NCBI GenBank assembly: GCA_002868905.1
Contig: PKUA01000006.1
Span: forward strand, 1 to 64,000
Source: Desulfuromonas sp.
GTDB taxonomy: Bacteria > Desulfobacterota > Desulfuromonadia > Desulfuromonadales > Geothermobacteraceae
Reading direction: 5' to 3'
DNA length: 64,000 nucleotides
Under the pieces are notes generated by a model. That model ran no database searches. It saw nothing but the letters and a program-made list of their open reading frames with translations, and was not told where the DNA came from. Of the stretch, positions 8,501 to 17,767 are shown piece by piece. Numbering within the stretch: the stretch's first letter is position 1; each line of letters opens with the position of its first letter. Made by a program: the position numbers and the translations under genes.

Positions 8501-9946
8501 ATGGATCAAGCCAAGCAGGAAGCTTATTTTTCCGACTGGAAACAGCGCGAGGAACTCGCGGAAAAGATGCTGCCGGTCATCGGCCGTCTATACCGGGACC
8601 ATGGTGTCGTCACCACCATTTACGACCGCAACCTCGTCCATCAGTCGGCCGTCGATATTCTCAAGTCTCACAGATTCGCCCGGCAGATTTTGGAAAACGA
8701 GCTTTCGGTACGAGACACCATGCCAGTGCTTGAAGCGGTTGCGGCCCTTGATCTCGCGCCGGCCCGGGTCGATATCGGCAAACTGACAGTCCGGTTCCAG
8801 GCCCAGGCAGGCAACCTCGACCTTCCCTCTTTTGTCCGGCAGGAGTTGAAGGAAATCAACACCGGCCACAAGCCCCTGCTCTCCGAGCCACGCGACGTCG
8901 TGCTCTACGGTTTCGGTCGCATCGGCCGCCTGCTTGCCCGCCTGCTGGTCGACCAGACCGGTGGCGGCGACAAACTGCGCCTGCGAGCCGCGGTTGTCCG
9001 CAAGGGGAGCGAGGACGACCTGGTCAAACGGGCCAGCCTGCTGCGACGCGACTCCATCCATGGCCATTTCGACGGAACCCTGATCATCGATGAGGATGAG
9101 AATGCCATTATTGCCAACGGCAACATGATCCGCATCATCTACTCCGACGCCCCCGAAACGATCGATTACACCGCTTATGGCATCAATAACGCCATTCTGG
9201 TGGACAACACCGGCAAGTGGCGTGACCGCGATGGTCTCGGCAATCACCTGCAGGCGAAAGGAATCGCGGAGGTCATCCTCACCGCACCGGGAAAAGGGGA
9301 TGTACCGAACGTGGTCTATGGCGTCAACAACGAGTTACTGACAAAAGAGGAGACCATCTTCTCCGCAGCCAGTTGCACAACAAACGCCATCGTCCCGGTC
9401 CTCAAGGCAGTTTCAGACCGTTTCGGCATCGAGAGCGGGCACGTCGAGACCTGCCATTCCTACACCAATGACCAGAACCTGATCGACAATTATCACAATA
9501 AGTCACGTCGGGGGCGGGGAGCGCCGCTCAACATGGTCATCACCGAGACCGGAGCCGCCAGCGCGGTCGCCAAGGCACTGCCGGAGTTGAAAGGGAGGCT
9601 GACCGGTAATGCCATCCGGGTGCCGACACCGAACGTCTCCCTCGCCATCTTGAGCCTGAACCTTAAACAGGAGACCGATGTCGCGACCCTCAACGCCTAC
9701 CTGAGGGAGGCCTCTCTCGAAGGACCGTTGCACGAACAGATCGACTACACCAATTCACCGGACGTGGTTTCGACCGATTTCGTCGGTTCCCGCTATGCCG
9801 GGGTGGTTGATTCACTTGCAACCATCGTCCAGGGGAACCGCTGCAACCTCTATGTCTGGTACGACAACGAATTCGGCTACAGCTGCCAGGTGGTCAAGAT
9901 GATCGACCATGTCGCCGGGCTGAAGCTACCGGTCCTGCCGCACTGA
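8501..9946 (+). CDS. gap: Glyceraldehyde-3-phosphate dehydrogenase, long form with N-terminal extension
   Basis: Converts glyceraldehyde-3-phosphate and phosphate to 1,3-bisphosphoglycerate with NAD(P). At 481 residues it is about 140 longer than ordinary GAPDH; the extra N-terminal part (residues 1-130) is shared with a gammaproteobacterial-type isoform. The nucleotide fold starts at GFGRIGR (137-143). The catalytic Cys is C292 in SAASCTTNAIVP, with the general-base His319 in ETCHSYTND. A GGAAGG ribosome site precedes the ATG. It is divergent from fba, so the two glycolytic/gluconeogenic genes share an upstream region, and it ends at a clear terminator. Confidence 0.93.
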   Translation: MDQAKQEAYFSDWKQREELAEKMLPVIGRLYRDHGVVTTIYDRNLVHQSAVDILKSHRFARQILENELSVRDTMPVLEAVAALDLAPARVDIGKLTVRFQAQAGNLDLPSFVRQELKEINTGHKPLLSEPRDVVLYGFGRIGRLLARLLVDQTGGGDKLRLRAAVVRKGSEDDLVKRASLLRRDSIHGHFDGTLIIDEDENAIIANGNMIRIIYSDAPETIDYTAYGINNAILVDNTGKWRDRDGLGNHLQAKGIAEVILTAPGKGDVPNVVYGVNNELLTKEETIFSAASCTTNAIVPVLKAVSDRFGIESGHVETCHSYTNDQNLIDNYHNKSRRGRGAPLNMVITETGAASAVAKALPELKGRLTGNAIRVPTPNVSLAILSLNLKQETDVATLNAYLREASLEGPLHEQIDYTNSPDVVSTDFVGSRYAGVVDSLATIVQGNRCNLYVWYDNEFGYSCQVVKMIDHVAGLKLPVLPH

Positions 9947-9967
9947 CACCGAAGCAACCGCAAAAAA

Positions 9968-10003
9968 GAAAGCCGGCCCTGACGGGGCCGGCTTTCTTCG
10001 TTT
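9968..10003 (+). terminator. Intrinsic terminator after gap
   Basis: Perfect 12-bp stem GAAAGCCGGCCC / GGGCCGGCTTTC (9968-9979 and 9985-9996), loop of five bases, followed by a T-rich run. It also ends in A-rich sequence on the other side, so it may work for rpsU as well. Confidence 0.88.
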
Positions 10004-10024
10004 TAAACCTGCATGTGAGTTCGG

Positions 10025-10219
10025 TCACCTGGGTCGCATCATACGCATTTTCTTGCGCAGACGACGCTGGGCCTCCTTCTCCTTACGCTTACGCTTCACG
10101 GAAGGTTTCTCATAAAACTTGCGCTGTTTCATCTCGCGAAACAGCCCTTCCTGCTGCAGCTTGCGCTTGAAGACCCGGATCGCCTTCTCGACGTTCCCGT
10201 CAACAACATGAATTTCCAC
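10025..10219 (-). CDS. rpsU: 30S ribosomal protein bS21
   Basis: A 64-residue, very basic protein starting MEIHVVDGNVEKAIRVFKRK and ending in an Arg/Lys/Met-rich tail, typical of bS21, which binds late to the 30S platform near the anti-Shine-Dalgarno region. It stands alone, facing the gap terminator. A longer frame in another register (10129-10380) is a shadow of this gene. Confidence 0.95.
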   Translation of the reverse strand: MEIHVVDGNVEKAIRVFKRKLQQEGLFREMKQRKFYEKPSVKRKRKEKEAQRRLRKKMRMMRPR

Positions 10220-10396
10220 CGAACACTCACCTCTCTTCCCGCGGCATTTTCTGTCCGACTATCATAGCCCGGACGAGCCAAAAGCGAATTATATAGATAC
10301 CCGCAAGCAAACGCAAGGCGGTTTTTGAAAAAATCCATGAGACGCCTCAGCAGCGCGAAGTCGCCTGTTGCGAGCCTCATGCGGTTTCGTCAGTCA

Positions 10397-11095
10397 TCAA
10401 CCGCCGTGAAGAGGGGGGGGCGAAACGGACTGGAGAGTGCTCGTCGGTCTCTCTTCGGCCGTCACCGGTTGCGAATTTGCACCACGTACTTTTTCCAGGT
10501 TGGCCCGCTGAACCTCCGCCGTCTCCAGGGCCCTGCGCGACTCCTGGTGCCAGGGGTCGAAAGTCCCGATCACCTTCCAGGATTCGATCGCCTTGTCGAG
10601 ATCACCACCCCGATAAGCGACCAACCCCCGATCCATCAGCCCATCGGCACAATCTGCTATGCGAACCATGAGCTCACCACTCGTCAGATCGACCCTTTGG
10701 GACGCAGCTTCGGTTTTGGGAAACCACTCATGGGCAAGACGAAAAAGCTCCCCGGCTTTCGCCAGTTGATCAGCCTCTTGATGGAGTTCCGCAGTGTTGA
10801 TAACGCCGTTGACTGCCTGCACATATTCCTCGGCCAGACTCGTTTCCCGAGTTCCTCTCCCGATCTCTGTCCGCACCAATTCCAGTGCCGAACGATAATC
10901 ACCCGACTCCAAATACCCTGCAATCTCCTCCAAACGCAGTTCGGGAGCCGGATGTTTTTCCGGGACCTTGACAGTCGTTGCAGGTGGAACCTCCCTGGGC
11001 ATCCTTATGACATGCGGAAATTCAATCGGTCCGCAAGCCGTCACTACAGCTAGAATCGTCGGGAGCAGAAACATCCGCCAGCGCCGAGTTCTCAT
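10397..11095 (-). CDS. TPR-like lipoprotein
   Basis: A 232-residue protein with a signal peptide ending in a lipobox (VVTAC, about residue 21), so it is probably lipid-anchored. Residues about 55-200 are helical with TPR-like periodicity (AGYLESGDYRSALELV; RGLVAYRGGDLDKAIESW). The final part is Pro/Ser-rich. It overlaps the stop of the HD-GYP gene upstream by 4 bases (ATGA), so the two are probably made together, suggesting an envelope partner for c-di-GMP signalling. No specific function is assigned. Confidence 0.72.
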   Translation of the reverse strand: MRTRRWRMFLLPTILAVVTACGPIEFPHVIRMPREVPPATTVKVPEKHPAPELRLEEIAGYLESGDYRSALELVRTEIGRGTRETSLAEEYVQAVNGVINTAELHQEADQLAKAGELFRLAHEWFPKTEAASQRVDLTSGELMVRIADCADGLMDRGLVAYRGGDLDKAIESWKVIGTFDPWHQESRRALETAEVQRANLEKVRGANSQPVTAEERPTSTLQSVSPPPLHGG

Positions 11096-12540
11096 ATGGC
11101 ACCTCCGATAAATGACAACTCCCCCTCTGGTTCATCCTGCAGGCTTTCAATGAACAGATCGGCAAGCTGCGGCGCGAACTGTCTCCCCCGAAACGCCCTG
11201 ATCTCTGTGACAGCCTCTTCCTGCGATCGCCCCGGACGATATGGGCGGCAGGTTGTCATGGCATCGTAACTGTCGGCAATGGCCACTATCTGGGCGTATA
11301 GCGGGATTTCGTCACCTTTCAACCCGCTGGGATATCCGTTTCCATCATACCATTCGTGATGGTAGAGCACCACCGGCACATACTTGCGCAATGAGTCGGC
11401 CAGGCCGACAATCTCCGCGCCGTGCTCCGGGTGCTGTCGAACAAGACGGGCCTCCTCTTTATCCAGGGACCCCGGCTTGTTCAGGACCAGATCCGGGATG
11501 CGGATTTTTCCGATATCGTGCAGAAAACAGGCTATTTCCAAATCTTTCAGTTCGTCGTCCTTCAGACCGAGCCGACGGCCAACGCCCAGTGAGAGGCTCG
11601 CAACTCGCTCCGAGTGACCGAACGTGTAATTGTCCCGGGCATCGAGGGATGCCGCCAGGATCCGCACAGTCGAGATGTAAGCCTCCTCCAACTCATGGGC
11701 GGAACCTTCCAGTTCCTCTTTCTGCGCACGAATCGTTTGCGCCATCGCGTTGAAGCTGGTCGTCAAAACGGCGAGTTCGTCCCGGGAGGAGACCGCCACC
11801 CGGACATCGTAATCACCGGTCCGGATTCTCGAAACCCCGGCCGCCAAACGTTTGATCGGCGAGGTAAATCGGGTGGCGAGCAGCAGGGCCCCTGCCAATC
11901 CAACCCCCAGAATCAGCAAGGAAATCCAGAACATCCTGGTGCGGGCCGAAGACTTTGCCGCCAGATAGGGTGCTGTATCGATCCCAACCAACACGGTTCC
12001 AACCTGTTGATCGGCAAACTTGATCGGGGCTTCGAACTCGAAAACGGAACGTCCCTCCCTGGATACCTCCTGCACGACAAAGTCGGGCAATTCGGCCAAT
12101 TTTCGCCCGGATTGACGTTCGAACTGAGCGCCCGCAGCCTCCAGGCGGTTATGTGCGAGAACGGTTCTTTCGCTGTCGAGAATGGCGAGGTAGACGACGT
12201 CTTCCTGGGCAACGGTGATTTTGGCTGCGAGATTGTCGAGAGCAAGACGGTCGCCGGACAAAATGCTGTAGCCGGCCGGGGTGGTTGTGCCGATGATCAG
12301 GGAACCGCCGCGCTGCAGAAGGGACTGCCACAGCGCTTCATCGAGGATACGGATAACCACAACGGAAAAGCTGGTGGTAACCAGGGCAATAAGCGCCAGA
12401 GTAACGACAGCCAGCTTGAAGCGGATTCCTCCGGGCCGTTTTTCAAACCAGCTGAAAAGAATCGGCAGGACTCTCTCATGCCAGAAACCAGTCGGACCTG
12501 TTGCCGCCCCCATCCCGGCGCTGATCTTTTTTTGCTTCAT
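11092..12540 (-). CDS. Membrane HD-GYP protein with HAMP domain (predicted c-di-GMP phosphodiesterase)
   Basis: A 482-residue protein: transmembrane helix near residue 40, an extracytoplasmic sensor region, a second helix, a HAMP domain (FTSPIKRLAAGVSRIRTGDY), a short coiled coil and an HD-GYP domain. The HD motif is CFLHDIGKIRIP and the GYP region reads HHEWYDGNGYPSGLKGDEIP. HD-GYP enzymes hydrolyse cyclic di-GMP, so an external signal probably lowers c-di-GMP. The ATG at 12540 (MKQKK) is used; an in-frame start at 12627 would add 29 unconserved residues. Confidence 0.87.
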   Translation of the reverse strand: MKQKKISAGMGAATGPTGFWHERVLPILFSWFEKRPGGIRFKLAVVTLALIALVTTSFSVVVIRILDEALWQSLLQRGGSLIIGTTTPAGYSILSGDRLALDNLAAKITVAQEDVVYLAILDSERTVLAHNRLEAAGAQFERQSGRKLAELPDFVVQEVSREGRSVFEFEAPIKFADQQVGTVLVGIDTAPYLAAKSSARTRMFWISLLILGVGLAGALLLATRFTSPIKRLAAGVSRIRTGDYDVRVAVSSRDELAVLTTSFNAMAQTIRAQKEELEGSAHELEEAYISTVRILAASLDARDNYTFGHSERVASLSLGVGRRLGLKDDELKDLEIACFLHDIGKIRIPDLVLNKPGSLDKEEARLVRQHPEHGAEIVGLADSLRKYVPVVLYHHEWYDGNGYPSGLKGDEIPLYAQIVAIADSYDAMTTCRPYRPGRSQEEAVTEIRAFRGRQFAPQLADLFIESLQDEPEGELSFIGGAI

Positions 12541-12755
12541 TGCCCGTTGTTCCGTACGGGGCAAACCACCCCGCTCTTCTTCTGTCGTTTCCGGCCAGTT
12601 CGTACCCCCTGACTCCCTTGCTAACATGCCATATCCCCAGAATTATTGCTACCAGGTATGCGGTTATGTTTTGTGCATCGCGTTTACCATTGCTCGACCT
12701 GTCACAAGAGAAACTGGGCAGCGACCAGATTCAGCCAAAAGACATTCTCTTGCGA

Positions 12756-13904
12756 TCATTCCCCACCTGCCCGCCAGGCCCAGAGGTTTACTGTAATTCC
12801 TCCGTTATGCAATAGCGCGGCGCTTCTCCATCCACCTCCAGGAGGACGCTCTGGAGTCAACAAACCGCAGCGCCAGCGGTTCCAGTCAGCCTGCAACCGT
12901 TGTGCAACGACCTGCAGGGGTGACAGCTGCCGCAAAGGAAGGTCAAGACGAAGACCGTAAGGAGGATTGGCTGCCATCAGCCCACCGGCAGGATTGACTT
13001 CGAGTACTGCGACGTCCTCCTGGCGAAAGCTCACCAACTCCTCCACGCCCGCCGCACGGGCATTGGCCCTGGCTGCTTCCAACGCAGATTCGTCTTTATC
13101 GGCTGCGAGGATGATGCCGAACCCAGGATCAACGGTCTTGCGAGCCGCCTCACTCAAAAGCTGCTGCCAGAGGCCGTGACGAAAACCGGGCCACCGCATG
13201 AAGCGGAACTCTCGCCGCATCCCTGGAGCCAGGTTCGAACGGAGCAGGGCCGCCTCGATCGGCAACGTCCCTGAACCGCAGCACGGGTCACAGAACGCTT
13301 CATCTCCGCGCCATCCGAGAAGACTCAACATCCCGGCGGCAAGATTTTCACGCAGGGGGGCGGGGGTCATGATCTGGCGATAACCCCGTCGATGCAGTAA
13401 TTCCCCGGAACTGTCAATGGAAACGGTGCAAGCATCCTCCTCCAGGCGAACCAGCACCACTTGCTCCCCGTCGCCCGGGACTGATTCTTGAGGCCCGAGC
13501 GCCTGACGCAGGGCGGTCTCCACTGTCTCGGCAATCCGGTCACTGTGCATCAACCGGGACCGATGACTTGTGACACGCAACTTGACCGGCCATCCCGGCC
13601 GGACGTAACTTCCCCACGGCAGCTGCAGCGCCTTGCGATACAACCCCGGGAAATCCTTGGCCCTGAACTCCCCCAGCCGCACCAGCACCCGGCTACCGCA
13701 ACGTGACCAGAGATTAACAAGGTAGAGTTCGCGCAACCCACCCTGGAAAGCGACCCCGCCCTGCCGTGGTTCACCCTGGACACCAAGGGAACCGAGTTCC
13801 GCGACGCAACACGCCTCGAGTCCCGGTGGGCAAATTAAAAACAGATCATGTTGGCGATTTTTCAATGATTTACTCGGCCCCCGACTGTTGGAATGATTCG
13901 ACAA
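12756..13904 (-). CDS. THUMP-domain rRNA methyltransferase (RlmL N-half-like)
   Basis: A 382-residue SAM-dependent RNA methyltransferase. Residues about 50-160 form the THUMP RNA-binding domain. The Rossmann part has the SAM motif CDPCCGSGTLPIEAALL and the catalytic motif ANPPYGLRLD. This plan matches the m2G-forming RlmL/YpsC family acting on 23S rRNA. Only TTG at 13904 is available as an upstream start, without a strong ribosome site, so the start is uncertain. It is divergent from pncB with about 117 bases between them. Confidence 0.82.
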   Translation of the reverse strand: MSNHSNSRGPSKSLKNRQHDLFLICPPGLEACCVAELGSLGVQGEPRQGGVAFQGGLRELYLVNLWSRCGSRVLVRLGEFRAKDFPGLYRKALQLPWGSYVRPGWPVKLRVTSHRSRLMHSDRIAETVETALRQALGPQESVPGDGEQVVLVRLEEDACTVSIDSSGELLHRRGYRQIMTPAPLRENLAAGMLSLLGWRGDEAFCDPCCGSGTLPIEAALLRSNLAPGMRREFRFMRWPGFRHGLWQQLLSEAARKTVDPGFGIILAADKDESALEAARANARAAGVEELVSFRQEDVAVLEVNPAGGLMAANPPYGLRLDLPLRQLSPLQVVAQRLQADWNRWRCGLLTPERPPGGGWRSAALLHNGGITVNLWAWRAGGE

Positions 13905-14021
13905 ATCTTTCTGTGGCAGTTATTCTCTTGGGGATATTTTCATGTTATCGGTCGTCGTTGGAGGGTGTTATTGTCGATGCGACCGCGTCCACGTTCACCT
14001 ATCAGGACAGGACCCGTTGCC

Positions 14022-15227
14022 ATGCCGTCACCGTCATCCCCGATTATCACCAGCATGCTCGACCAGGACCTCTACAAGCTGACCATGCTGCAGGTCTATT
14101 ATCACTGGTTTCAGGAGGCGGACGATACCGAGTTCAAGTTCAAATGCCGCACCCCCGGTTTCGATTTACGTACCCTGGCCGAAGCCATTATGACCGAACT
14201 TGAACATGTTTGCACCCTCGGCTTCACCAGGGAGGAGCTGAAGTACCTTTCCTCCCTCCCCTACCTGAAAAAAGACTTCATCGATTTCCTCAGGATTTTC
14301 CGTCTCGACCCGGATCACATCTCCATCGACACATCTGGCGAACATCTCGACCTGCGATTTCGTGGTCCCCTGATCTACATCACCATGTTCGAGATCTTTG
14401 CTCTTGGCATTATCAGTGAGCTGGCCAACCGGGAACGCTTCCCCGAGCCCGACTACGGTGAAGGACGGCGCCGTTTGCAGGAAAAGATCGCCCAGGTCAA
14501 GACACATCCGGAAACCAGCGGTTTCATGTTTACCGATTTCGGCACCCGGCGCCGCTTCAACAAGGCGTGGCAGCGCGAAGTCGTCGAAACCTTCTGCAAG
14601 GAACTGCCGCAGAACTTTAATGGCACCAGCAACCTGGCCCTCGCCCGCGAGCTCGGCATCCGCCCCATCGGCACCATGGCCCACGAGTTTCTGCAGGCGT
14701 GCCAGGCGATTGGACCCCGCCTGATCGACAGTCAGAAACACGCCCTGGAGACCTGGGCCAAAGAATATCGCGGCCAACTCGGCATCGCGCTGACCGATGT
14801 GGTCGGCTTCGATGCTTTCCTCCAGGATTTCGACCTCTATTTCGCCAAGCTGTTCGATGGCCTGCGTCACGACTCCGGCGATCCCTACTGGTGGACGGAA
14901 AAAGCGCTCGAACATTACCGGAAGCTCGGCATCGATCCGCGCAGCAAAACCCTGATTTTCAGCGATGACCTGAACATACCGAAAGCCCTGCGCATTTACG
15001 ACACATTCAAGGACCAGACGAGAGTCGGCTTCGGCATCGGCACCAACCTGACCAACGACCTCGGACACAAACCGCTGAATATCGTGATCAAGATGACCCG
15101 CTGCCGCAACCACCCGGTCGCCAAAATCAGCGACAGCGCGGGAAAAGAGATGTGCGAAGACCAGGCCTACCTCGACTACCTCGCCTACACATTCAACATC
15201 GATCGCAAAGTCATGGCGGACAACTGA
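14022..15227 (+). CDS. pncB: Nicotinate phosphoribosyltransferase
   Basis: Makes nicotinate mononucleotide from nicotinate and PRPP, the entry step of NAD salvage. The 401-residue protein starts MPSPSSPIITSMLDQDLYKL and has the conserved regions FTDFGTRRR and LRHDSGDPYWW expected around the phosphoribosyl and nicotinate sites. The ATG at 14022 has AGGACAGGA upstream; the frame stays open to 13893 but the extension is unconserved and overlaps the divergent gene. It is followed after 39 bases by pncA, giving a compact nicotinamide-to-NaMN pathway. Confidence 0.93.
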   Translation: MPSPSSPIITSMLDQDLYKLTMLQVYYHWFQEADDTEFKFKCRTPGFDLRTLAEAIMTELEHVCTLGFTREELKYLSSLPYLKKDFIDFLRIFRLDPDHISIDTSGEHLDLRFRGPLIYITMFEIFALGIISELANRERFPEPDYGEGRRRLQEKIAQVKTHPETSGFMFTDFGTRRRFNKAWQREVVETFCKELPQNFNGTSNLALARELGIRPIGTMAHEFLQACQAIGPRLIDSQKHALETWAKEYRGQLGIALTDVVGFDAFLQDFDLYFAKLFDGLRHDSGDPYWWTEKALEHYRKLGIDPRSKTLIFSDDLNIPKALRIYDTFKDQTRVGFGIGTNLTNDLGHKPLNIVIKMTRCRNHPVAKISDSAGKEMCEDQAYLDYLAYTFNIDRKVMADN

Positions 15228-15266
15228 AAACTTCACTTGAACCTTTCAAATCGCGAGGGAATCAGA

Positions 15267-16061
15267 ATGAATCTTCACCTGCTCATCATCGACCCGCAAA
15301 ACGACTTCTGCTCTCCGCAAGGCGCTCTGTTCGTACCAGGCGCACCGGATGACTCGAAACGGAGCGCCACGCTGATCAACCGTCTCGGCAGCCTAATCAC
15401 CGATATCACTGTGACGCTCGACAGCCATTATCAGCTCGACATCGCTCACCCGCTTTTCTGGCTTGACCGGGACGACCGGCACCCGGACCCGTTTACCATC
15501 ATCACCCCGGAGGATATTGACCAGGGAGGGTTCCGACCGGTCAACCCCGACTGGCAGAAACGGGCAGAGAGATACGTCCAGCAGCTTGCCGCTTCGGGGC
15601 GTTACCCCTTGTGCATCTGGCCCCCCCACTGCCTGATCGGAACCTGGGGACACAATATCCAATCCGACATCCTCGAGGCAATCCACGGGTGGGAACGGGA
15701 TAATATCCGCAAAGCTGGAATCGTTACCGCCGGAGAAAACCTCTGGACCGAGCACTACTCGAAAATCCAGGCGGAGGTTCCGGATCCGGACGATCCTGCC
15801 ACCCTGCCGAAACTCGACCTGGTCAAACGGTTGCAACAGGCAGACACCATCGCTGTTCTCGGCCAGGCCCGGTCCCACTGTGTCGCCAACACCGTCCGCG
15901 ACCTGGCGAGCCACCTCCCCTCCGGGGACATCGCCAAGATCTGCCTGATCGAGGACTGCACCTCCAACGTCCCCGGATTTGAAAATCTGGGGGATGATTT
16001 TGTTCGAGAGATGACAATCCGCGGCATGCGGTGCTCGACGGCAAGCGAGTTTCTGCGGTAA
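15267..16061 (+). CDS. pncA: Nicotinamidase (isochorismatase fold)
   Basis: Hydrolyses nicotinamide to nicotinate, the substrate of the PncB encoded just upstream. The 264-residue protein has the catalytic Asp in LLIIDPQNDFC near the N-terminus, a metal-binding WPPHC segment and the nucleophilic Cys in GQARSHCVANTV. It is longer than E. coli PncA (about 213 residues) because of extra sequence in the middle. GAGGGA precedes the ATG at 15267; a frame extension to 15237 is unlikely. Confidence 0.88.
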   Translation: MNLHLLIIDPQNDFCSPQGALFVPGAPDDSKRSATLINRLGSLITDITVTLDSHYQLDIAHPLFWLDRDDRHPDPFTIITPEDIDQGGFRPVNPDWQKRAERYVQQLAASGRYPLCIWPPHCLIGTWGHNIQSDILEAIHGWERDNIRKAGIVTAGENLWTEHYSKIQAEVPDPDDPATLPKLDLVKRLQQADTIAVLGQARSHCVANTVRDLASHLPSGDIAKICLIEDCTSNVPGFENLGDDFVREMTIRGMRCSTASEFLR

Positions 16062-16182
16062 TCGACAGCCCTTAACCTGCTCGGAGAATTGCTCATTTTT
16101 GTTGATTTCAGGACACCCCTCCATTAGTATTTACAATAGCAACTGAAATTCTCTCATTGATAGTTTTCCAAGGGGGGGGACC

Positions 16183-16554
16183 ATGTCGAAACACGTGGTC
16201 GTCATCGACGACAACCGATTCATCCTGACAGTTGCCAAAGACATTCTGACCAACGCCGGATTCCAGGTCTCGGTGGACGAGTGTGCCATCAACGCCAACC
16301 AGCATATTTTCGGTGAAAAGCGCCCCGACGTGATTCTGCTCGATGTCATGATGCCGCTTATCAAAGGTGACCAGAAGCTGCGCAACCTGAAGAATTACGA
16401 CTTGAGCCGCGACATTCCGATCATCCTGATGTCTTCCCGGCCCGAAGATGAACTGAAACAGATCGCCGCCGACTCGGGAGCGGACGGGTTCCTCTGCAAA
16501 CCGTTTGATGAAAAAAGCCTGGTTGCCGCCATCAATTCGCAACTGGAGAGTTGA
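16183..16554 (+). CDS. Single-domain response regulator receiver
   Basis: A 123-residue CheY-like receiver without an output domain: acidic pair DD at residues 9-10, phosphoacceptor Asp54 in ILLDVMMP, then MSSR and CKPF for the Ser/Thr and Lys positions. No kinase lies next to it. The ATG follows a run of G that serves as ribosome site (AAGGGGGG). The stop (16552-16554) is followed by the start region of the Dnmt2-like gene, so the two are probably cotranscribed. Confidence 0.85.
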   Translation: MSKHVVVIDDNRFILTVAKDILTNAGFQVSVDECAINANQHIFGEKRPDVILLDVMMPLIKGDQKLRNLKNYDLSRDIPIILMSSRPEDELKQIAADSGADGFLCKPFDEKSLVAAINSQLES

Positions 16555-16565
16555 AAGGATCCGGT

Positions 16566-17546
16566 TTGAGTTTTGCCCAATGCTCAAAACCGGCAGCACA
16601 CCAAACGGAGGGCTATCCCGGTCCACTCCAGGGCATATCGGCACTTGAGTTTTACTGCGGCATCGGCGGTTTTGCCGCAGCATGTTCCACGCTTCCCTTG
16701 AAAATTGCCGCCGCGTTTGACCAGAGCGAAACCGCCCTTCAAGTCTATCGACAGAACTTCCCCCGGCACCCGATCTTCCACACCAACTTGGAGCAGGCCG
16801 AACCTGAATTTCTGTCCGGCTTCGAAGCCGACTTCTGGTGGTTGTCACCCCCCTGCCAACCCTATACAATTCAGGGCTCACGACGCGACCTTGATGACCC
16901 GCGTGCCTGCAGTTTCCTGCGCCTGTTGGAGATCTTCCCCGACACACGGCAACCGGCTCATTTCGCTTTGGAAAACGTGGCGGGGTTTGCCGATTCCCGC
17001 GCCAGGGAGAGAGTCGTCGAGCTGCTGGACCGACATGGCTATCACGTCGAAGAAAGAGTCCTCTGTCCAACCGAATTCGGGATTCCAATGCGACGGCCCC
17101 GTTACTATCTGACCGCATCCCGGCTCGCCCTGAAAAAAATCGACCAGGCGAAAGCAACATCTCGCGACCGCGCGCTTGCAACTTATCTCGACCACCATGC
17201 CAGCGACAGCAACCTGTTCCTCCCCGAGCCGACACTGGCCCGGTTTCATACGGGCCTGCGCATTCTGCATCCGGAAGACGACACTGCCTACACCACCTGC
17301 TTCACTGCCGGGTATGGGCGCAAATTGATGCATGCCGGCTCTTTCCTCCAGGACAAAAACGGCGTTCGCTGTCTCTCCCCGGCGGAAATAGCCAGGCTGT
17401 TCGGCTACGGGCCAGACTACTGCTTTCCAAAGGATTTCACACTCCGAAAGCGCTGGCGTCTTCTTGGCAACAGCCTCTCGGTCGATGTGGTGCGACACCT
17501 GCTACAGAAATTCCACCTTGATCCGAACCAGAGAGCAGCGGGATAA
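16566..17546 (+). CDS. Dnmt2/TRDMT1-type tRNA (cytosine-5) methyltransferase homologue
   Basis: A cytosine-C5 methyltransferase fold without the target-recognition expansion of restriction-linked enzymes. Motifs: LEFYCGIGG (27-35) for SAM, PPCQP with catalytic Cys97, ENVAGF (136-141), RRPRYYL, the Dnmt2-specific CFT triplet in CFTAGYG (Cys245) and LLGNSLSVDVV near the end. These features match Dnmt2, which methylates C38 of tRNAs; a Geobacter homologue acting on tRNA-Glu is known. There is no restriction gene beside it, but a tRNA gene follows. TTG at 16566 is chosen for its AAAGGA site; a TTG at 16551 is the alternative. Confidence 0.85.
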   Translation: MSFAQCSKPAAHQTEGYPGPLQGISALEFYCGIGGFAAACSTLPLKIAAAFDQSETALQVYRQNFPRHPIFHTNLEQAEPEFLSGFEADFWWLSPPCQPYTIQGSRRDLDDPRACSFLRLLEIFPDTRQPAHFALENVAGFADSRARERVVELLDRHGYHVEERVLCPTEFGIPMRRPRYYLTASRLALKKIDQAKATSRDRALATYLDHHASDSNLFLPEPTLARFHTGLRILHPEDDTAYTTCFTAGYGRKLMHAGSFLQDKNGVRCLSPAEIARLFGYGPDYCFPKDFTLRKRWRLLGNSLSVDVVRHLLQKFHLDPNQRAAG

Positions 17547-17615
17547 TTTTTTTTATGCGATCAAAGGCAATCGCTTGCCAAACAAGACGACTTGAGTTAG
17601 GATGGCGACCGCTTT

Positions 17616-17692
17616 AGGCCAGTAGCACAATTGGCTAGTGCACCGGTCTCCAAAACCGGGGGTTGGGGGTTCGAGTCCCTCCTGGCCTGCCA
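17616..17692 (+). tRNA. trnW: tRNA-Trp (anticodon CCA)
   Basis: Acceptor stem AGGCCAG / CTGGCCT, discriminator G and an encoded CCA end. The D stem is GCAC/GTGC and the anticodon stem CCGGT/ACCGG carries loop CTCCAAA with anticodon CCA at 17650-17652. The T loop is TTCGAGT on a GGGGG/CCCTC stem with one G-U pair. Confidence 0.95.
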
Positions 17693-17697
17693 GACTC

Positions 17698-17726
17698 AAA
17701 AAGGAGCGGCTTTGCCGCTCCTTTTT
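17698..17726 (+). terminator. Intrinsic terminator after tRNA-Trp
   Basis: A 13-bp stem with arms 17698-17710 and 17714-17726 (core GGAGCGGC / GCCGCTCC), TTT loop, ending in a run of T. Confidence 0.88.
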
Positions 17727-17767
17727 CTTTTTTGATTCTTTACCCAAAGCGGTAAAGAATCAACGCC

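Noticed and set aside
10129-10380. 83-codon frame overlapping rpsU
   Set aside because: Out-of-frame shadow; rpsU is certain.
14166-15236. 356-codon open frame opposite pncB
   Set aside because: Antisense shadow of a well-supported enzyme; no domain seen.
16108-17235. 375-codon open frame on the minus strand opposite the receiver and Dnmt2 genes
   Set aside because: Both genes on the plus strand have clear motifs; the opposing frame is Arg-rich and featureless.
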